From NCBI GenBank assembly GCA_023078555.1, contig CM041202.1, forward strand, positions 5,256,522 through 5,320,521: DNA of 64,000 bases, given 5' to 3'. The notes under the pieces were generated by a model, which saw nothing but the letters and a program-made list of their open reading frames with translations, had not been told where the DNA came from and did not search any database. Positions 38,001 to 51,300 of the stretch are shown here, in pieces. Origin of the DNA: Ulva prolifera (lineage: Eukaryota; Chlorophyta; Ulvophyceae; Ulvales; Ulvaceae). Numbering within the stretch: position 1 is the stretch's first letter; each line of letters opens with the position of its first letter. The position numbers and the translations under genes were made by a program.

Positions 38001-39337
38001 CGGGGTGATGGAGGGGGTGACCGGGGGTGGGGGCGTTTCGGGAGGGGGGGGACGCTGAGCTACCCTGGGGCGGGGCCTCCGGTGCGCCTCCGCTGCTATC
38101 TGTGCTTTGCTGCTGCACCGCTGCACGTCCATGATCCTAAACAGCCACGCATACCATGATGTGTCATTCATTTTGCGAGGCTCAGGATTTCTATGATTGC
38201 CGGCTGCTGACACCAACATCGGTGTAACACCTATCATAACGTCAGGCTGCTGCACCTCGCGTGCGGACGCAACGGCAACGGACGGCTGAAGCCGGTGCGG
38301 CCTCTGTTCAGGAGGGGGGGCGGGAGGAGCAAGATGTTGAGATCCGCGCCAAGTCACACAGCGCCGACGCGGCTATGCTGCGGCCGTATGTCAGCGCGAA
38401 CGACTCGGACTCCCTCGCGCTCGCCGCCTCCGCCGCTGAGGCCTCCGCCGCCGACGCGCACCTGCGGCCCCGGCCGTCCCCCATCGCACCACGGGACGAC
38501 AGCGGCTTGGTGCTCAGCTCCGGCGACCTCAGCGACGCGTTCGCAATGGGCGCGGTCGCACCACTCAGCGACCGCACCCCTACCGCGTCCGCATCCGCGC
38601 CGGAGGGCGGCGGCGGCGGTGCCGGACACAGCATCCATGCACGCGCGCACGAGGCGCGGGTGGCGGATGACGTCAGTGACAGCCTGCAGCTCGGCGGCCC
38701 GGGAGTTGCGGCGGAGGTGCTCTCCGGCAGTGGCGAGATGGATGCAGGGAGCGGCAGCGGGCGCGCGATACGGCTGGACACAACGGCGGCACGGCGCATG
38801 GCGGCGACGGCTGGCATGGGGAGCGCCGGCAGCGCGACGCTACGCTACTACGCGCCATCGCCGTCGCCAACCGCGTCGCCACTCGGGGCGGGAGGGAGCG
38901 GGGGCGTCCGCAGCAGCACGCTCGACAGCTTCCGCATGTTTGGCGCGGACAACACAGCGTCAACCGCCGACACCACGGCAGCAAGCCCTGTGGGGCCCTT
39001 TCCGGCGAAGGACGGGGCGTCCGGTGGCAGCCGGGTGCGGAGCTTCAGCCCGATGGCCGGTGTGACTGAGGCGTCCAGGCGTAGGTCCGGGGACGCGGTG
39101 GGGGATGGGGTTCGGGGCGAGGCAGGAGGAGGGGGCCGCGGAGATGGCGCGGGGGGCTCGGACTCAGGGTCTGGCGAGGCGCCGTGGGGCGACGCGGAGG
39201 GGCCGTCGCGGCACATCTACCAGCCGCTGTCGGAGGAGACGGCAGCCGGGGCGATCGCGGAGGCGCCGCCGCTGCTGCCGTTTGTGACGAACGACATGTT
39301 TCGGGTGCAGGGGAGCGGGCGGGGTGCGCGTGCGTAG
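35070..39337 (+). CDS. arsJ-like: ArsJ-type major facilitator permease with long C-terminal tail
   Basis: Six exons: 35070-35537, 35683-35737, 35811-36057, 36813-37110, 37440-38081, 38312-39337, phases matching, 911 residues. The first ~450 residues are a 12-helix major facilitator of the ArsJ type: YLLYTITDGAIRMIVLLHAY, GVVTNLLAGIAGSRWG, GVAKDLTKLGGK, then WKNSLKGAGYFLG, FLFGSRDAWFEVPLPFFL and a final VLYSYAGATRADGFGWCF. Bacterial ArsJ exports 1-arseno-3-phosphoglycerate made by a partner GAPDH, conferring arsenate resistance. That role here is inferred from family. The last ~460 residues are hydrophilic and Gly/Ala/Ser/Arg-rich, with no counterpart in ~400-residue bacterial ArsJ. The transporter part is secure. 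Exon 6 joins in frame, but it could be a separate gene if exon 5 instead runs on to its stop at 38159. An upstream in-frame ATG at 35046 is an alternative start. Confidence 0.82.
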
Positions 39338-40215
39338 TGCGGGGGGGGCTGGCAGGTTGACCTGGCCCGGGGGAGGGAGTATTGTGAGCCAGATCACCAG
39401 TGGGGGTTCCGTGGCTGCGTTTTCTACTGATGCTTTTGCAGTGCTGCTACATCGTTAACCTGTGATTTTCACCGTCCCTCTTTGGACAGCTTTTGGTTGC
39501 CCATCCCAGCCGCGGTGCCTGGGTGACATTTTGAGTAGACAGCACCACAAGGAGCCTCTCCAGAACAGGGGAAATTCTGAATAATCCACAGCACTGGTTG
39601 TTGATTGCGGCATAGGCTTCAGAATTGGTTGCATGCTGCGGGACGTGTGCCCAGCCGTGTGTGTGCACGCGCCGCAGGCTTATCGGCTGGATGTGCTGGC
39701 TGCTGCGCCACATCATCACGCAGGGCTGATCTCTTTGGCAAGGCATGCTGGGAGTAAGGGAAGGACGTGCTGTGCATACGGAGAGGTTGGCGCCTTTGCC
39801 AGTATGAAAGGATGCAGAAATTATGTATCAGTGTGGTTGTGCCAGCCCACGCCTGCTTCTGTCAAGGGCTTCCTGCTCATGACCTAAATGGTGCAAAAAT
39901 CTACATTGTGACCTGCAAAGGCACAAGTCTACATGTGGTGCCCTGATGGAAGCCCACGTGCTATGTGTTGGCACATGATCGTGGGCGGCCCGTCATCGTT
40001 CGCTGCATCGACTCTACCCATTCAATCGCACCATATCAAGGCTGCAGCCAGCCTGCGACCCTTCGTGGCCAGCTCCAATATGGTACCATATCAATGCCCT
40101 TGCCGCTGTGCAAGTATATCTAGCTTGTGGTGGTGACTCCTTCGTCAAGCAAGTACAAATTCATTCATCAGACACTGTCTACACTGAGCACACAAGTGCA
40201 TGTCAAGCTCTGCCG
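39338..40215. other. Convergent intergenic region, no gene seen
   Basis: This lies between the converging ArsJ-like (+) and TRIP13/Pch2 (-) genes and presumably carries both 3' UTRs. No motif was assigned. Confidence 0.5.
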
Positions 40216-43200
40216 TCAATCTGCTTGTAGCATGGCTCTGTCAGAGACCTCCTGCGCGACTGCCTCCGCCAGGGCTTTCATCATCCCGCAGCCAGAGCAG
40301 GAGGACGTGGCTCCCGACGCAGCGACCGCAAGGAAGGGCAGCTTCCTCAGGGCCCTGCCTGATAGGCCTTCGCAGTCTGCAGCAATCTTCCTGCATGCAT
40401 TTCCTCATTGTCGTCACCTCACATAGCACCCATATGATTCTTGTTTGGACACAGCACGCAGCGGAGCCGTTTATAGTGCAGCACAGCGCCATGGATGGCC
40501 ATCGAACGAGACTGTACCGCCTAGCATGGCGAGCATGACTTTTCTGGACTGTGCACAACCATACTCCGCAGATCAGAAAGGCTGGCTTGCTTATACATCC
40601 TCAGGCTGCGGAACTCATGGTGGCCCGTCATGGCGGAATTCACCCTCAGGAGACCCTACTCTTTGCCCATCTGAGGCATCATCAGCACATCTAGCACCTC
40701 ACGCATGCCGGTGGTAAATGTCACGATTGCCACATACGTCCAGCGAAGCCAGAAGCAAGGGCAAGCATGCTTTGCAACAGCCTGGCCGTACCTGAGCCGC
40801 AACGCCATTGTGAGACTCCCACTCACGTCGGCCAAAGCATCCAGCTCCGCCCGCACGGGTCGTGGAAGCGACATCGTCCGCATCGCATCCGCACTGACAA
40901 CCTCCTGTACTTGCCCATCCCGAGCTTTCACCCCCTCGTTTGACCCCTGTGGGTTCCCCACCACCTGCTCTTCATGCGCAGGGCCCCCTATCTCAACCAG
41001 CCCCACCACGCCGCCATGAGGTCCACCCATGGAACCGCTGACCTCTGCCGAGTCCATTGCCGCGGGCCCGTCAGCAGGCGCACTGGCTGCGCGGGGCACA
41101 TGTACGTGCACGCACGCATGCATGCTGCCGCCGGGTGGAGGCGTCTTGGCGCCTGTGCCGCCCCGGCCACATCCCGGCTGCTGCGCGTCCTGCGCCGCGG
41201 CGGTGTGCGCTGCCGCGGCGAGCTCCCAGGACGGCGGCATCGCCGCGTCGGCTGCGACGATGCCGGCGCGGCGGAGCTCCACAATGCATGAGCGCAGGAT
41301 AGTGTAGCGGGCGGCGTGTGACGGCGGACCAATATACGCCTGCAGAGCCCAGCCAAATAAACAAAGTGTCCGCAATGCTGTCATGTCCCTGCTGACCTTG
41401 AGCAAACCAAGCAGTGGTCAAACGCTGTGTCTACTGTCAGGCCTTCAAAACGAATCTGAACCGCCGCACAGCAACATTACGTGATCGGTGTAACGCCAGC
41501 TGGTCTGGAAGTGCAAGGTGTGCGATGTAGAGAAGGCATCATGCCGACCAGGCCAGAATAAACACTCAGAATCGGCCTCCCAGAGGTCCGACGCAGCCGG
41601 AGGAGGCAGAGCGGCGCACCTTGATGTCAGCCCGGTCTACAAACGCAACATCCACCGCCTCGGGCAGATTACTCGTGCAGAGGACCATGACGTTCGGGTG
41701 GCACCGGAGCGCGTCGAGGTGCGTGAGCATCGCGTTGACCGCCCGGATCGCATCAGAGGGCTCGCTGCCGGCGACGGCGGCCCGGCGGGCGGCCGTGAGC
41801 GACTCTACCTCATCAATCAGCACAAACACGGCTGCCCCAGCATCCTCGACAAACTCGTTGATCTTGCCGAAGAGCTTTGTGACGAGCTTGCCGCTCTCAC
41901 TGAACCATTTGCTGAAGAGGCTGTGCGCGTTGACCTCGATGAGGTGGCCCCGGGGGAACCTGCATCTCCGTGGCGCTGAAGTGCCAGCTCCAGAGGGTTG
42001 ATTGTGACCTGATGAGGTTTGTTTGCGTGTGCAGTTCACTTGAGCGGCCACCGGTGCGCTTCGTGACCATTTCGCTTCAAGTCACAACAGCCGGAGTGCA
42101 AACAGGCGATAGGGTCAGCACGCAATCATGGGCGGAAATGGCGTGTGATGGACTGCTGACATAAGTCTGTGATCGTACGTTTCAGCACCTTCCTAGCAGG
42201 CTCGTCATCAGCTGTCATGTCAACACAACCGGATGCATATGACTCGCTCATAGTGACTGCTCAATTGCGCTACTCAACAACAAACTGACAGGCAAACTCA
42301 CGGCGGTGTAACGAGCGACCAACAAACGATTCCTTGTGTCCCGTCCAACAGAGTTTGAAGCTGACGAGCTGTCATCAAACGATCCGACTGTCTGTCCCTG
42401 TCGCCACCGGAACGACGGCTCCAAAATAGCAAAACAAAATCGCGTCCCGTCCCTACGGGGCTGGCAACGACTCCTTACGTTTACTACGGTAGTACGACGT
42501 AGATACACATCAGCCGGCACCAAGCCATTGTGCTGATGCCCTGCTGAGACTCTTCAGGAAATCTCTGGAAATTGCCAGGCGGATCACCAGTGTATGCCCC
42601 TACGATGCAATGCTGATCAATGCTTCCCACCCCCTACAGCGTATGGCGTGCGGGTCATTGCGGGGAAGAGCAGTTTACGAGGATGCATGTACAGAGTGAA
42701 GGCTCAAAATGAAGACACCTGCAACTTCAATTGCATGCGCTGGCACCAGCTGAGCAGCTCAGGATGCCTGCAGGGGCGAAACAAAAACCCAGAACATGCG
42801 ACCACTGGCCTCCTGCTGATGACGAATGCACGAATAGACATGCAAAGCTGTGGATCAAAGAGCTGCAGGACGGTACCGGTGGCGCAGTCGAACTGACAGC
42901 TTCTGGGCGAGGGCCTTGCACAGAGATGTTTTACCGGTGCCAGGTGGACCGTGCAGAAGAGCCACTTTGTTCCAAGCAATGATGTTCTGGTCCACTCCGG
43001 CCGCTGAGAACGCCAATGATGTCGCAGAGTGAGAGAGCAGCCGCTCCTTGATGCCTGTGTCGTAGATCAGTGTGTCCCACACACCATGGAACGCCCTGCA
43101 TACCTGTCTGTGTTCAGGATCACAGCAGCCAAGGGGCGACTGGTGCGGCCTGTGACAAGACACTTCACACACTGACTGGCATGTTGTCCAATTGCACCTG

Positions 43201-44458
43201 GAAATCTTTCAGTCCTGCACAAGATATGGCTATAGCCGTCTACAGTAAAGCTTTCTATAGTCAACCTTTCTATAGTAAAACTGCTTCACTATACTGACCG
43301 TAGTACAGTGAAAGGCCGGACGAAGAATTTGTCCAGAGCGGGCATAACTTATTTTGATAAATGCAAGTGTACGATGTCTGCAGAGCTGCATGTCCTGTTA
43401 GAGGGGACGTACTACGAATGGCAGACCTGTCTACTTCAGAGCATTCAGACCAGATGGAACTTGACAACAGGAAGATGTTGGAGTACCACATCATGCGGAT
43501 GCCCAGTCTAAGAAATCCATGCTTCGGGTTTTGGAGTTACTCAAGCACTGTAACTACTGAACGATCTACTCGCTGACCTCGTAAAGGTGTGGTAAGGGTC
43601 GCAAGGCTGGCATGTACGCACAGCGAAGAGAGACTCGAACTGCCGCATCCTGGCCCCAACACTGAATCTGTTCACAGTTTACTGTGGGATGGATGCGACC
43701 AAGCTTTGCAGCCGAGCCAGCTGTCGCAGTCAGAGTGTGCATCTGGATATCCCCTTCACACTCGCCTACTCAGGCCTGGCATGTATGTGAGTACGTATGC
43801 ATCATCAAGTAGCTCTACCGATTGTGACATGGGGAGACCGGGACAACCCACAATCCAAGGCATGCACATGTGTTTTTGGGCTGCGACAGTCTTCGGCCCG
43901 ATAGTTCCCTTCAGGTATGATCGCCGCCGATTCAGTGCTGAGGCGAGCAAATGCAGTGCAGCATGATATGCTTGTGATGCTACTGCGGCTTTGTGACACA
44001 TGCAACTGCCACGGTATGTCGTTTTCAGTCTCGCAGGGTGCATCGCTGTGGCACACCTGCTCGGTAGTTCCCACTCCACGAAACCAGGCACACCGTCTTC
44101 AACGTCGTCATCTTCTGCGGGTTCGTCTCTGTTCAGCCGATAACTCTGAATTTCTGGCTGCACCTGCCAAAAAAACAATTTATCGGGCAGATCACCTGCA
44201 TACATAGCGTACTGTGTTGGTTGCCTCATCTGCTTAGCCTCAGCTGCCTGACAGAGCGACGGAAATTTTCACCTTGATGACATATTCGAATTTCTTCAAG
44301 GTGCTGGGACACCTGGGTGTGCAGCTCATCTTGCACAGTTTCGAGAGTCAGAACTCCGGCAGTGCGATACCAGTTCGTGTAGGCTTGGATCACACGGTGG
44401 AAAAGGATCACCGCTTCATCATGACTTATAGCGCTGCAATCTTTGAGACATAGTTCCA
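40216..44458 (-). CDS. TRIP13/PCH2: TRIP13/Pch2-type AAA+ ATPase (first exon missing)
   Basis: Minus-strand exons: 44273-44458, 44057-44195, 42877-43095, 41620-41959, 40827-41339, 40216-40386, all phase-compatible; the exon with the start ATG was not found. The N-terminal adaptor-binding part shows [19 protein letters not shown] and [16 protein letters not shown]. The ATPase core has Walker [36 protein letters not shown], Walker [16 protein letters not shown], a sensor CTSN and FVDRADIK followed by AYIGPP. The end has [14 protein letters not shown]. Pch2/TRIP13 is a hexameric unfoldase that remodels HORMA-domain proteins (HORMADs, MAD2) in meiotic chromosome-axis control and the spindle checkpoint. 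Exon 40827-41339 holds an insertion of about 100 residues rich in Gly, Ala, Pro and His not typical of the family. It may instead hide an intron. Confidence 0.9.
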
Positions 44459-45148
44459 CTGCACGGCAAGGATCAATCAGTCCTACCAGGCGCACGTTAT
44501 CAGCAGCTGGGCGTGCGACAATGGCAACGCCGACAGCGCGTTACCAGGAACAGTGCATGTCTTCGTTGAGATTCCAGACAGCTCCGCGAAGCTTTCATAA
44601 GGCGCCTGTGTCCTGGCTCCTGTCATTGAGGTCCTCTGGCCTGGTCGAACCTATGTCAACACTGGCAGATCAAACAAAGTATATGCTGTGTGACTCAAAT
44701 ATGCTGACCATGACTTCTAAATATCGCCCTACTGGCGCAAACGGAGTATCTTGCCTGTGCGGCTACATAGCGTCCTCAAGCGCATGGCAAGTGCTGTGCT
44801 GACAAGCACGTCAATCAATCTACGCTACACTAAGCCCCGAGAATGATCATGCACAATCAGACTATCATGCGTGAAGTGTGATTATCACTCGGCAGCGTAC
44901 AGCACGCGCAGAACTGTGGGACGACTGATGTCTCGGCCGCAAGAAATTGACATCATGGCTTCAGGTGTGCAGGCCACGGTTGCTGTCCCGATCTGAGAAC
45001 TGAGCGTTGGAGTGCAAAGTTCAGATGTAAGTACTGCTGACAAAGGCTTAACATTGATTGAGACGACTTGTTTCTGATTGACCAGTGCGCTCTGGCTGCG
45101 CTCACGTCTTCCCCAAATGCTTCAAAACGAGATCTTGAATTTGATGCC
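44459..45148. other. Divergent intergenic region between TRIP13/Pch2 and a kinase
   Basis: About 690 bp separate two divergently oriented genes. It should hold both promoters and the missing first exon of TRIP13/Pch2 (which needs a phase-1 donor). Neither was located. Confidence 0.5.
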
Positions 45149-46412
45149 ATGATGCACGACCACACAGGAAGGTCATACGTGGACTCATCCCCCGAACAGG
45201 ATGACAAACTATGTAAAGCGCACAGCGCAGCTTCTCGCTGCTGTCATGCTTCTGAGGACCTTCATAGATCCCCGTCCAAGCGCTCGCAGTCTTCGTCGAC
45301 ACAATGGAAGCCGTCCCTGTTGAGCCGCACAAGGATGCTAGATAACTCGATAGATGCACCCCTCACTGCCGGTGGCCTGTCTTTCCTGCCGCCTGGAGCG
45401 CTTCGACGGATCTCCGTGCTTGGAGAAGGAGGATATGGAGCAGTACGCATGACCGGTCATGGGTGTACTTGAAGAGCAGATTTGTTTCACGGTACATCAT
45501 TGCTTTCCGCGGGTGCAGGTGTCCCTGTGTAGCTTCCTCACGCGAGCAGAGCACTTTCTCATGGCTGTCAAAACACCAGGCGAGGGTCGCGAAGCGCACG
45601 TCGAGCGCGAGATCTTGTTTTATTCGCTAGTGGATCATCCAAATATTGCTTCATGCTTCGGAACGCTGTTGTACAAAGGAAATGTTTCTCTGGCGCTACA
45701 GTATTGTGCGGGAGGCTCGCTTGCAGCATTGGCAGAACACTACGGTTTCCAAATACCGTATGTCTATCTTTTGGAAATTATAGAGCAGATTCTGGCGGCG
45801 CTGGAGCATCTGAACGACGTTGGCATCTGTCACATGGACATCAAGCCGTCCAATCTGCTCTTTGATCGCCTTGACTACCATGCACAAATCAAACTCATTG
45901 ACTTTGGTGTATCGATGACAGAGGGGCAGCGTACATCATTTCCGGTACATGGCACACTTCTTTTCATGGCCCCAGAACTCTTCTCTGTTGCAGCAACAGC
46001 ACGGCATGCCAATGACATCTGGTCTTTGGGGATGACGCTTCGCTATGTGTGCTCGGGCACTGTTCCAGGCCGGTTTGATGAGACTACAGCCTTTCGATCA
46101 GCAGTCCATAGCCAGCGTCTACACATGGATCTGGAAGATCTTCCCGTGCACGATGGCATTCGCGGAATCATCGCCATGTGCCTTCAGTATGAAGCGGACA
46201 ACAGGCCATGTGCCTCACAGCTGCGCACACATGTTGCTGGCCTGTTGCATGACCACAGGGTGGCAAAGGAAGCAGCAGCTTTGAGGCGTGTCGCTGAGGC
46301 AGCAGTGCTGAATCTCCCAGACTCTCTTGGTGCTTTTGACAGCACCGCATGCTGCACCAATGACTATGCTGTCTACCGTGGAATAAGGCTCCCAGTCACG
46401 CTGGACATCTAA
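45149..46412 (+). CDS. Protein kinase, MAP2K/STE-like
   Basis: Two exons, 45149-45442 and 45519-46412, 395 residues, both junctions phase 0. After a ~80-residue Ser-rich N-terminus come the glycine loop LGEGGYGA split by the intron, the ATP lysine (AVKTPG), helix-C glutamate (HVEREILF), hinge region LQYCAGGSL, catalytic loop HMDIKPSNLLF, metal-binding DFGVS, GTLLFMAPE and NDIWSLGMTL. HMDIKPSN plus DFGVS resemble MAP kinase kinases, but the usual S/T-x5-S/T activation sites are not obvious. Kinase activity is likely; the pathway is not known. The ATG at 45149 is the first in frame in this exon, and an upstream exon cannot be excluded. Confidence 0.87.
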
Positions 46413-48325
46413 CCATTGGACAAACAAGGTGAGATCGTTGGACTGATATATGGAACTCGCCTCTCCCAGATCGCTCCTGAAAGAGCGCTGTATAAAGCTG
46501 CTTGCAGATGCGGTCGCGTGTTCGAGACTTGGTGTTGCAGCGACTGCAGTCGCTGCGCACAGCTGAGCTGGCTGTGACCTTGCAGGATAAGTAGCGCAGG
46601 CCTGCCAGCGTCTGCTATTGCATGTCAACATGAAAGTCGCACCATCCATTTGTGAAATATGCTGAACCGGCAGTGATACTCGTCAAGACGTGTGGGCACA
46701 CTTGTTGCAAAGCTGGGTTGGCACGACCCAAGCGTGGAGGGCTGTTTGCGACCAGGAGTAGCTGCACAGCCGTCCCTCTCGCAAGCCACAGGATTGTATA
46801 AGCTAAGGATGCATGATCATCCGCTGTTTTGTTTTGGTGTACTTTTGAGCATTTCCTGCTTATTACTTGTGATGTATATTGTTTGAAGCGCACTGTGGAA
46901 ATCAGCAGGCGTGAATGGTAGCAGGTTTGGGCCAGGAGCAAGGGTCGCGTCAGGCCAGCAGGGTGCATCATGACGGCTGCAGGAGCCTATGCTACGATTG
47001 CGATGAATTTAGTATAGAGATATCTTCAGGGGCATTGTGAGGGGGTAGAAGCAGTAGAGTGATTATTGGTGACATGGAGTGTCTCAGTGAAATACACTAA
47101 CACAGCAGAGGGACAAAAAGCTTATGACTGATTTGCAGAGGGGCTGCTTGACGTCCTCTGCGGGCGAAAATATGCTTCTCGGCTAACACCAGGTCGTGCC
47201 CAAGCAATCCTGCATCAGATCACAACATGTGTACATTACAATATGGAAACGAGTGTACATCAAACTTGAATGGGCAGTGGTGAGGTTGTCTTGATTCAAG
47301 ACACTGTACTGGCACGCAGGAATTGCCCTGCACAGGAATTATGTCTCGGAAAGGGAGCTTGTCTATTATTGGTATGGCGCGTTGCATGTCACCAGAGCAG
47401 GTCGAGTGTCTGTGTGGACTTCGCAAGTTGGTCCCGATGCTGACGTCACGTTGATGCCAATGAACTCAGAGTGGTACAAATTGTACAATCTTTAGCGAGC
47501 AGTATTTCCCCCATTGCGAAGGTGAGACGCACCTAGACATGGTCAAACTACTGACGACAGATCAGGAAAGCAGCTGAAAGTTTGCACGGTTAGCGAACTG
47601 AACACCGGCACAGATACTGCCTGCACGTTGCGCATGCAGTCTGTACAAATCAATATCTCTTTCACTGTTCCAACGGTACAACGAGCTGCTCAATGGCACG
47701 TGAAGAAGCAACGAACGAGGTGCATTGGTTTTACAACCCGAAGTGGCGTGCAGGTCAGCAAAGGTCATGCCGTGCAGTTCGAATTATCGTCGCCGTGAAT
47801 TTGGAGCAGTGAAGCATGTGGACGACACGCTGCTCTCGTTCAATCGTAGCAAGTCTTAAGGTCAGCATTTCGGTCCCACACTCTTGCTTGCGGGACCACA
47901 TGAGTAGGGCTGCTCATTTTGCAATTGAGGTGAACAACGAGGCTCCTATCGAGTTTCGAGAGATGAATTACCTGCTGAGCGCCGTTCGAAACGCATCTCT
48001 GGTTCACAGGTCCGTCTGTCCGGAACTGAGTGGCGAAGTGCAAACTAAAACATGCGCACGGCCACACTGGCCATGTACAGGAGTGATGTGGTGGCGATCA
48101 CGCGCCTACGTGAGCGCAGCTCTATGAATGTGCCATGAACTCTGTATGAATCCAGCCTGACGTAGGTGATTCCGGCTGGCACGCACGCACACCCGTTACT
48201 TTGCAAGAGAGAATATTCCCGGCGCTGTGGCGTGCTATCCTTGTAAAAAAAGGAGGAACCATATATTTACATGCAACATGGCACACAGTCTACAAGTTCT
48301 GATGGTCTAGGTCGGAGGCAGGGGC
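46413..48325. other. Intergenic, no gene seen
   Basis: About 1.9 kb with near-balanced base composition between the kinase stop and the PGK start. A TATA-like ATATATTTA lies at 48261-48269, about 57 bp before the PGK start codon. No coding or RNA feature was recognised. Confidence 0.45.
48261..48269 (+). promoter_or_regulatory. TATA-like element upstream of PGK
   Basis: ATATATTTA stands out in the sequence just before the PGK start at 48326. The spacing would imply a very short 5' UTR, and ATGs at 48270 and 48278 intervene, so this is only a candidate. Confidence 0.2.
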
Positions 48326-51300
48326 ATGCCGGACGTTCGGGACGTTGCTGCTCAGCTACTGCGCGGTTCACACGCGCTAGAGAACGCCAGCCTGGCGGGA
48401 AAGCGAGTCCTAGTCCGGGTTGACTTCAATGTCCCAGTCGCTGAAGACAAGTTGGTCGCAGACTGGACTCGGGTAGACGCGGCGTTGCCGACAATTCGGC
48501 TGCTGTTGAAGCAGGGAGCACATGTCGTCCTGCTATCGCACTTAGGACGACCACAGCCGAGCACCATGTCCACAGAGGACATGAAGGCCGACTTCTCCAT
48601 GCGGCTAATAGAGCCGAAGCTACATTCTGAGCTGGGCGACGCTTTCCTGGGTGTCACGGATTCTGCTGTTGGGCCCGAGGCCTCGACGGCAGTCGAGGCG
48701 ATTCAGGCTGGGCAGGTACGCCTTCCAAGAGACCCGTAAGCAAGCTCATCCCGCTCAGCACATTTCCGAGCTCGCATTTTCGTAATCAACATGCTTGTCG
48801 CCATTGCTTCCGGCTTGTGCACGTGCTATCTACAGCAATGCGCGGCTTGCTTACGATGCCCCTTTCTAACGCAGTGCACAATTGAACTGCAGTGTGTGGC
48901 CATGCCACCCGCAGATCCAGAGGCATTGTGCCCCTCACTCACATTCCACCTAAGTCAAGGGCGCTCTTCTCTCGCCTGTGAACTTATCTTGTCACCAGCA
49001 TGCTCTTAGGCATCACATTCTGAGCCATTTCATTCGGGATACACCTCTCAGCCTTGCTCGCCCCTAGAGGAAACAGCTAACAAGCACCCATCCACAAATC
49101 TCAGCTTAAGACACTCAAGTCTTTCCTTGACAACTTATCTTCCAGACACAGTTGAGTTTTACTAGCAGGCCCTCCCAATGGCATTGCTCGTGAAGCCAGC
49201 TTTGCCTGGCACCAGCCTAGGCTCTGGCACACCACACCACACACACATACGTTCTTTGTGACCGAGGTTAACAGGATCAACGTGGACGAGTCTCGCATGG
49301 CGATTCATCTGACGTGTTCCGTTCGGACCACAGCCGTGCCGTACATGAACCACTGCCGCGGAGCACCGCTTCTGGTCGCGATGCCTGGTAGCGTGCGTTG
49401 CGACTCTGCCATGCCTTGGCGCGAGCTCTGGTGGCTCATTCCTCTGCCGCCACGGACACACCATCTGCAGGTGCTCCTCCTGGAGAACACCCGCTTCGAT
49501 GCCGGGGATGAGGGCAACAGCCCGGCCTACGCCGCCGCACTCACGCACGGCGCCGACGCCTTCGTCCTCGACGCCTTTGGTGTGTGCCACCGCGACCAGG
49601 CCAGCGTGACCGGCGTCGCGCGGCGCGTGCCGCAGCGCCTGATGGGCCTCCTCGTCGAGTCGGAGCTGCGCGCGATGATGCAGGCGCTCAGCGACCCCGG
49701 CCGGTGCGGCCCCGCCGGCTCTCTGTTTCAGAGGCACTGGTGACCCCAGCAGCGTGGTCATGCATTGGGATCATGCAAGCCGCCTCGGCCAAGCTGCGTG
49801 CTTGCGGCACCCACGGTTGCAAACATGTCTCGCAGCTGCCTCTTGCTGCATCCGGGTCGCTCGGAGAGCATCGCCTCAGGTGTACAACATGGCTCATACA
49901 CCAGTGCTGTACATTGTTTTTTGTGGTCTTTTTTTCAGTGGAGCTCCTAGGGGGCAGATCAGCAGTGGCTGAAGTGCTCCGAGAGGCTGCATGCCGGCAT
50001 GCTGCATGCAGCAGTGGCTCTGCGGGCCGCTGCGCCCCGGATTCGTCACGCCTGCTGTGCGTGGTTTCTGAGGTCGTTTGATCCGCAGCAAGTAGGCTGC
50101 AGCGATGATCTTGGGCAGCACCGAATTTGGGTAGGCACGTAACCGTACATTCCACCCGGCAACGCAGCAGATGTACTGTGTTCGATGGTGACCCTAGAGG
50201 AATTCTCGAAAACCATGGGGACATGAATGAGCACTCCGTATGTCTTCCCCCCGCCATTTGGCCGTGTCTGTAGGCCGTGTAGCTTGCAGGACTCTTGTTT
50301 GGTGTATGCGTTGCACTCATTCACTCCCCTACCACTGCCGTCCGGAAGCGCTGCATTCCCGGTGTAGCACCCATGACAAGCTGCAGCTGTCCGTGCAGTG
50401 GAACGCCACAGCCACAGCTGGCTGCCGCTCGGCCCTGTTCCGCTGTTCTCAACCACCTGCAGTCCTGAAGCACCGCTATTGCCCTGCCATTCCTTATGTC
50501 CACCATTGCCCTGCAATCCAAACACCAGGCCGTTGTGTGTACCTAGCATGCACTTCAGACCAACAGATCACCAGCACACTCATGCCCTTACGCCCCCTGG
50601 CGCCCGCCCCTGCGGCCAGAAATAATGATCGGTGGAGCTGGCAAGCGTTGTTTTCAAAAACAGTGGCATTAGCTGATGTGCATGCTGCTGCTTGGTCACC
50701 AGTCGGGACTGCCCGCCACACACTGCCGACCACGCCACATCTGTTGCTTAACGTCCAGCGGGCACAGCCGACCATGTGCCTCGTATCCGCTCCAGTGTGG
50801 GTCACCCCAATGACGGACCTCTTTGCGATACGCTTGGACAAAAGCGCTCGAGCGTAGCTCGACAAGCAAAAGGGTTAGAGCAGGTCAAATTCCTTCAGAG
50901 TAGGTCGGCCAAGCAGCGTATGTGTATTGTCTCTCGTTCTGCGAGATGCAACGCACGGGATACAGCATAGCGGGCCGTGCAGGCCGTTTGTGGTCGTCAT
51001 CGGCGGCGCCAAGGTGAAAGACAAGATCGGGGTGCTCGCGGAGCTGGTCAAGGTCGCGGACAAGGTCGTCGTCGGCGGCCGCATGGCATACACCTTCCTC
51101 GCCGCTTGCGGCGTCGCCCTCGGCAAGACGCATGTCGAGCATGCATGGCTCGACCACGCCAACTCGGTCATGGCCGCAGCGTCCAAAAACGTGCGGCTCG
51201 CCCCGCACCGTGACCCCCTCCTGCGTTGCTTTGTAATGCTGACTGGCATGCCACCAGCAGTGGTCTGCGCCGCTGTGGCCTGGCCTACAACCCAGATTTG

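Noticed and set aside
36048-38159. A single 703-codon plus-strand frame in the ArsJ-like gene
   Set aside because: Its first ~460 codons are intron and out-of-frame exon sequence. Only the part from 37440 carries transporter helices in the right frame.
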